Shown one piece after another: positions 62,586 through 64,000 of a DNA stretch of 64,000 bases. Position numbers and translations under genes: made by a program. The first letter of the stretch is position 1; every line of letters starts with the position of its first letter. This DNA is from Nymphaea colorata (Eukaryota; Streptophyta; Magnoliopsida; Nymphaeales; Nymphaeaceae). The notes under the pieces are model-generated. The model was not told the origin of the DNA and ran no database searches. It saw only the letters and a program-made list of their open reading frames with translations. The DNA is taken from the NCBI RefSeq assembly GCF_008831285.2, contig NC_045142.1, positions 7,478,713 through 7,542,712 of the forward strand, read 5' to 3'.

Positions 62586-62935
62586 CAATGTAGCAACATC
62601 ATCTAAACCAAATCAAAGTGCTACCATGGATTCACAAACAGAAAAGCAGATCCCCAAGATGATCAAACGAAACCCAATGTTAACATTAATTCTTCCCAAC
62701 GACAGTAAACAGGGGAGAAAACATCCTTGCAAGCTTTAGTGACATGAGACAGTAGACGTCACTAAAGCATTATTCTTGTAAGAGTCATTTTTTTTGTTTG
62801 CCAAAAAAAAAAGTGCAGTTCATGACTGATCAAGTGTCCAACTACAAGTGAAACTACAAGTGAACCTTGCTGGCAACTTTGCATTATTTAAACTGGTTTA
62901 TGTTCATCAAGCAAAACTGGGTTATTAATATAGCT
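62586..62935. other. Unassigned intergenic DNA
   Basis: No gene or clear repeat. A short direct repeat, caactacaagtgaaactaca, lies at about 62840-62862. Confidence 0.3.
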
Positions 62936-63180
62936 GGACCAGACTCCTGAGGGGGTTGGTGCAATAGTTTGGCTGGGCCAGTCTTTATTTCGAATTCCCG
63001 TAGCTTCAACCCTTTGTCTTTCAAAATAGGAGACACCAATATACGACTTCATGTATAGTACAGGTGTTATTCCGTGACGCCAAAAAACAGCCTTGAACTC
63101 TAGGGAAATGGGAGAAGTAGGGAGGCTTCGGCTTTCACTTGGGTAGTGGACGTCACCCCAAAGCACCAAAAACATCTTTG
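62936..63180 (+). mobile_element. tRNA-derived SINE copy
   Basis: Contains gggttggtgcaatagtttgg (box A-like) and then gtctttatttcgaattcccg (box B-like), about 40 bases apart. After about 80 bases the body words ctctagggaaatgggagaag and ggaggcttcggctttcactt follow, as in the 6975 copy (agaggtagggggaaagag, ggcttcggcctc). Borders are approximate. Confidence 0.6.
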
Positions 63181-63659
63181 AACACTTGGCATGGGTGCAC
63201 TCACCTGAAATATAGCTGAGGCCAAGGGCAGAGGGAAGGGGGGGGCGCCTAGGCCATGGCCCCACCCCAACCAATGAAAATTCTTTTTTTTACATTAAAT
63301 AAATAATATTTTTTAATTACATATTTTGTATTAGAATTCAGTTTGTCAGATCTAAAGGTCGGACTGCCGGCCCGCCCTAAAAGAAAATCCTGGCTTCGCC
63401 CCTGGCTGAGGCAACAGACCGTACTGTTGTTGAGCAGTCTAATTGCTTATTACTGTTCGTTGGTGCTTATCCTTGTCCAATTAATTGTTTACCCAATCGA
63501 GCTTTGGACATATAGACAACGTTTTCTTTCATCGCGTCTTCATTATCATCCTTGATTTTTATCCGGTCTTGTATATTTTTGTTTCTTTAACTCTTGCATG
63601 GCCTTATTAGATAGCAGCCTGTGACTTGAGTATTCTTGTGCCAATTTCCAAACATCATT
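63181..63659. other. Intergenic DNA including a repeat fragment at about 63210-63410
   Basis: 63230-63410 (ggcgcctaggccatggcccc ... ggcttcgcccctggc) has the GC-rich ends and AT-rich middle of the 15053-type repeats, here in opposite orientation. The ORF at 63343-63555 crosses out of this repeat and is not credible as a gene. Confidence 0.4.
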
Positions 63660-63780
63660 TTGGCACCAATATGCTTGGCCGTGGATCACTTTATAATATT
63701 CTCAAAGTAATAAAGTAATGACATCATTTAGAGAAGAGGATTGGCACCAATATGCTTGGCCGTGGATCACTTTATAATAT
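63660..63780. repeat. Exact 40-bp direct repeat, 81-bp period
   Basis: The 40 bases beginning ttggcaccaatatgcttggc occur identically at 63660-63699 and 63741-63780. The 41 bases between them include ttctcaaagtaataaagtaa and tgacatcatttagaga. The downstream text cattactttat is an inverted counterpart of ataaagtaatg. Confidence 0.9.
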
Positions 63781-64000
63781 GTGTGGCTTCTAATAAGCCG
63801 AAATTATGTCATTACTTTATATCTAAATCACATACATCTAATTCTAACACGATCTCCCTTTTTGGTCTACTTTCTGTTGATCATTGGCCAGCTTTTTGGT
63901 TCTTATTATGTATGTCTTCTTGCAAAGTTATAAAGATTACCTTTTCTTATCTCATGCATAATACTAGGGGTGGGCATCGAGCCAAATATCCAAACCGACC
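63781..64000. other. Unassigned DNA to the window end
   Basis: No gene. The last bases (ctaggggtgggcatcgagcc) are the usual opening of the AGCTCGA/ATCCGAAT dispersed repeats, so one probably continues beyond the window. Confidence 0.35.

Noticed and set aside
62109..62606. 165-codon plus-strand ORF
   Set aside because: No recognisable domain, AT-rich, and it runs out through the CACTA-like terminus. It is kept only as a note inside that element.

Overview
This is a stretch of nuclear DNA from a flowering plant. It has intron-containing genes with GT-AG junctions, long TA and CT microsatellites, SINE, LINE and Copia remnants, and a chloroplast-targeted PPR gene. The 5' half of the PPR gene is GC-rich and its 3' half is not, a gradient common in monocots. 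That is only a hint, and I cannot name the species. I see no bacterial, organellar or viral replicon.

Four protein genes can be supported. (1) An intronless HCF152-type pentatricopeptide protein lies at 979-3069 (+). (2) An RRM RNA-binding protein of the ARP1/RBM24-RBM38-like type lies at 25990-~29953 (+), with at least five exons. (3) A six-exon USB1-type U6 snRNA 3'-end exonuclease lies at 36512-40602 (+). (4) A four-exon triose-phosphate-translocator-family nucleotide-sugar transporter lies at 42415-48620 (-). Genes 3 and 4 converge tail to tail with about 1.8 kb between coding ends. The genes do not form a pathway: they act in chloroplast RNA processing, RNA binding, spliceosomal snRNA maturation and Golgi nucleotide-sugar supply.

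The rest is mostly repeat-derived. From 4 to 19 kb there are a Copia pol remnant (-), tRNA-related SINE copies, an AGCTCGA-rich element, a short tandem array at 14.6 kb and several AT-rich dispersed repeats. From 19.9 to 23.5 kb is a five-copy tandem array with a unit of about 710 bp, which itself holds 71-72 bp subrepeats. From 31.6 to 35.3 kb are a LINE reverse-transcriptase fragment and a 323 bp tandem duplication. From 49 to 64 kb there is no recognisable host gene, but more SINEs, LINE pol fragments, a CACTA-like terminus and small non-autonomous DNA elements, one of them with a perfect 10-bp target-site duplication.

I did not find a novel gene system. The most notable structures are the nested tandem array and a small inverted-repeat element family supported by target-site duplications. 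All exon coordinates were set by reading splice sites by eye against protein families I recognise. Repeat borders are approximate unless a target-site duplication fixes them.
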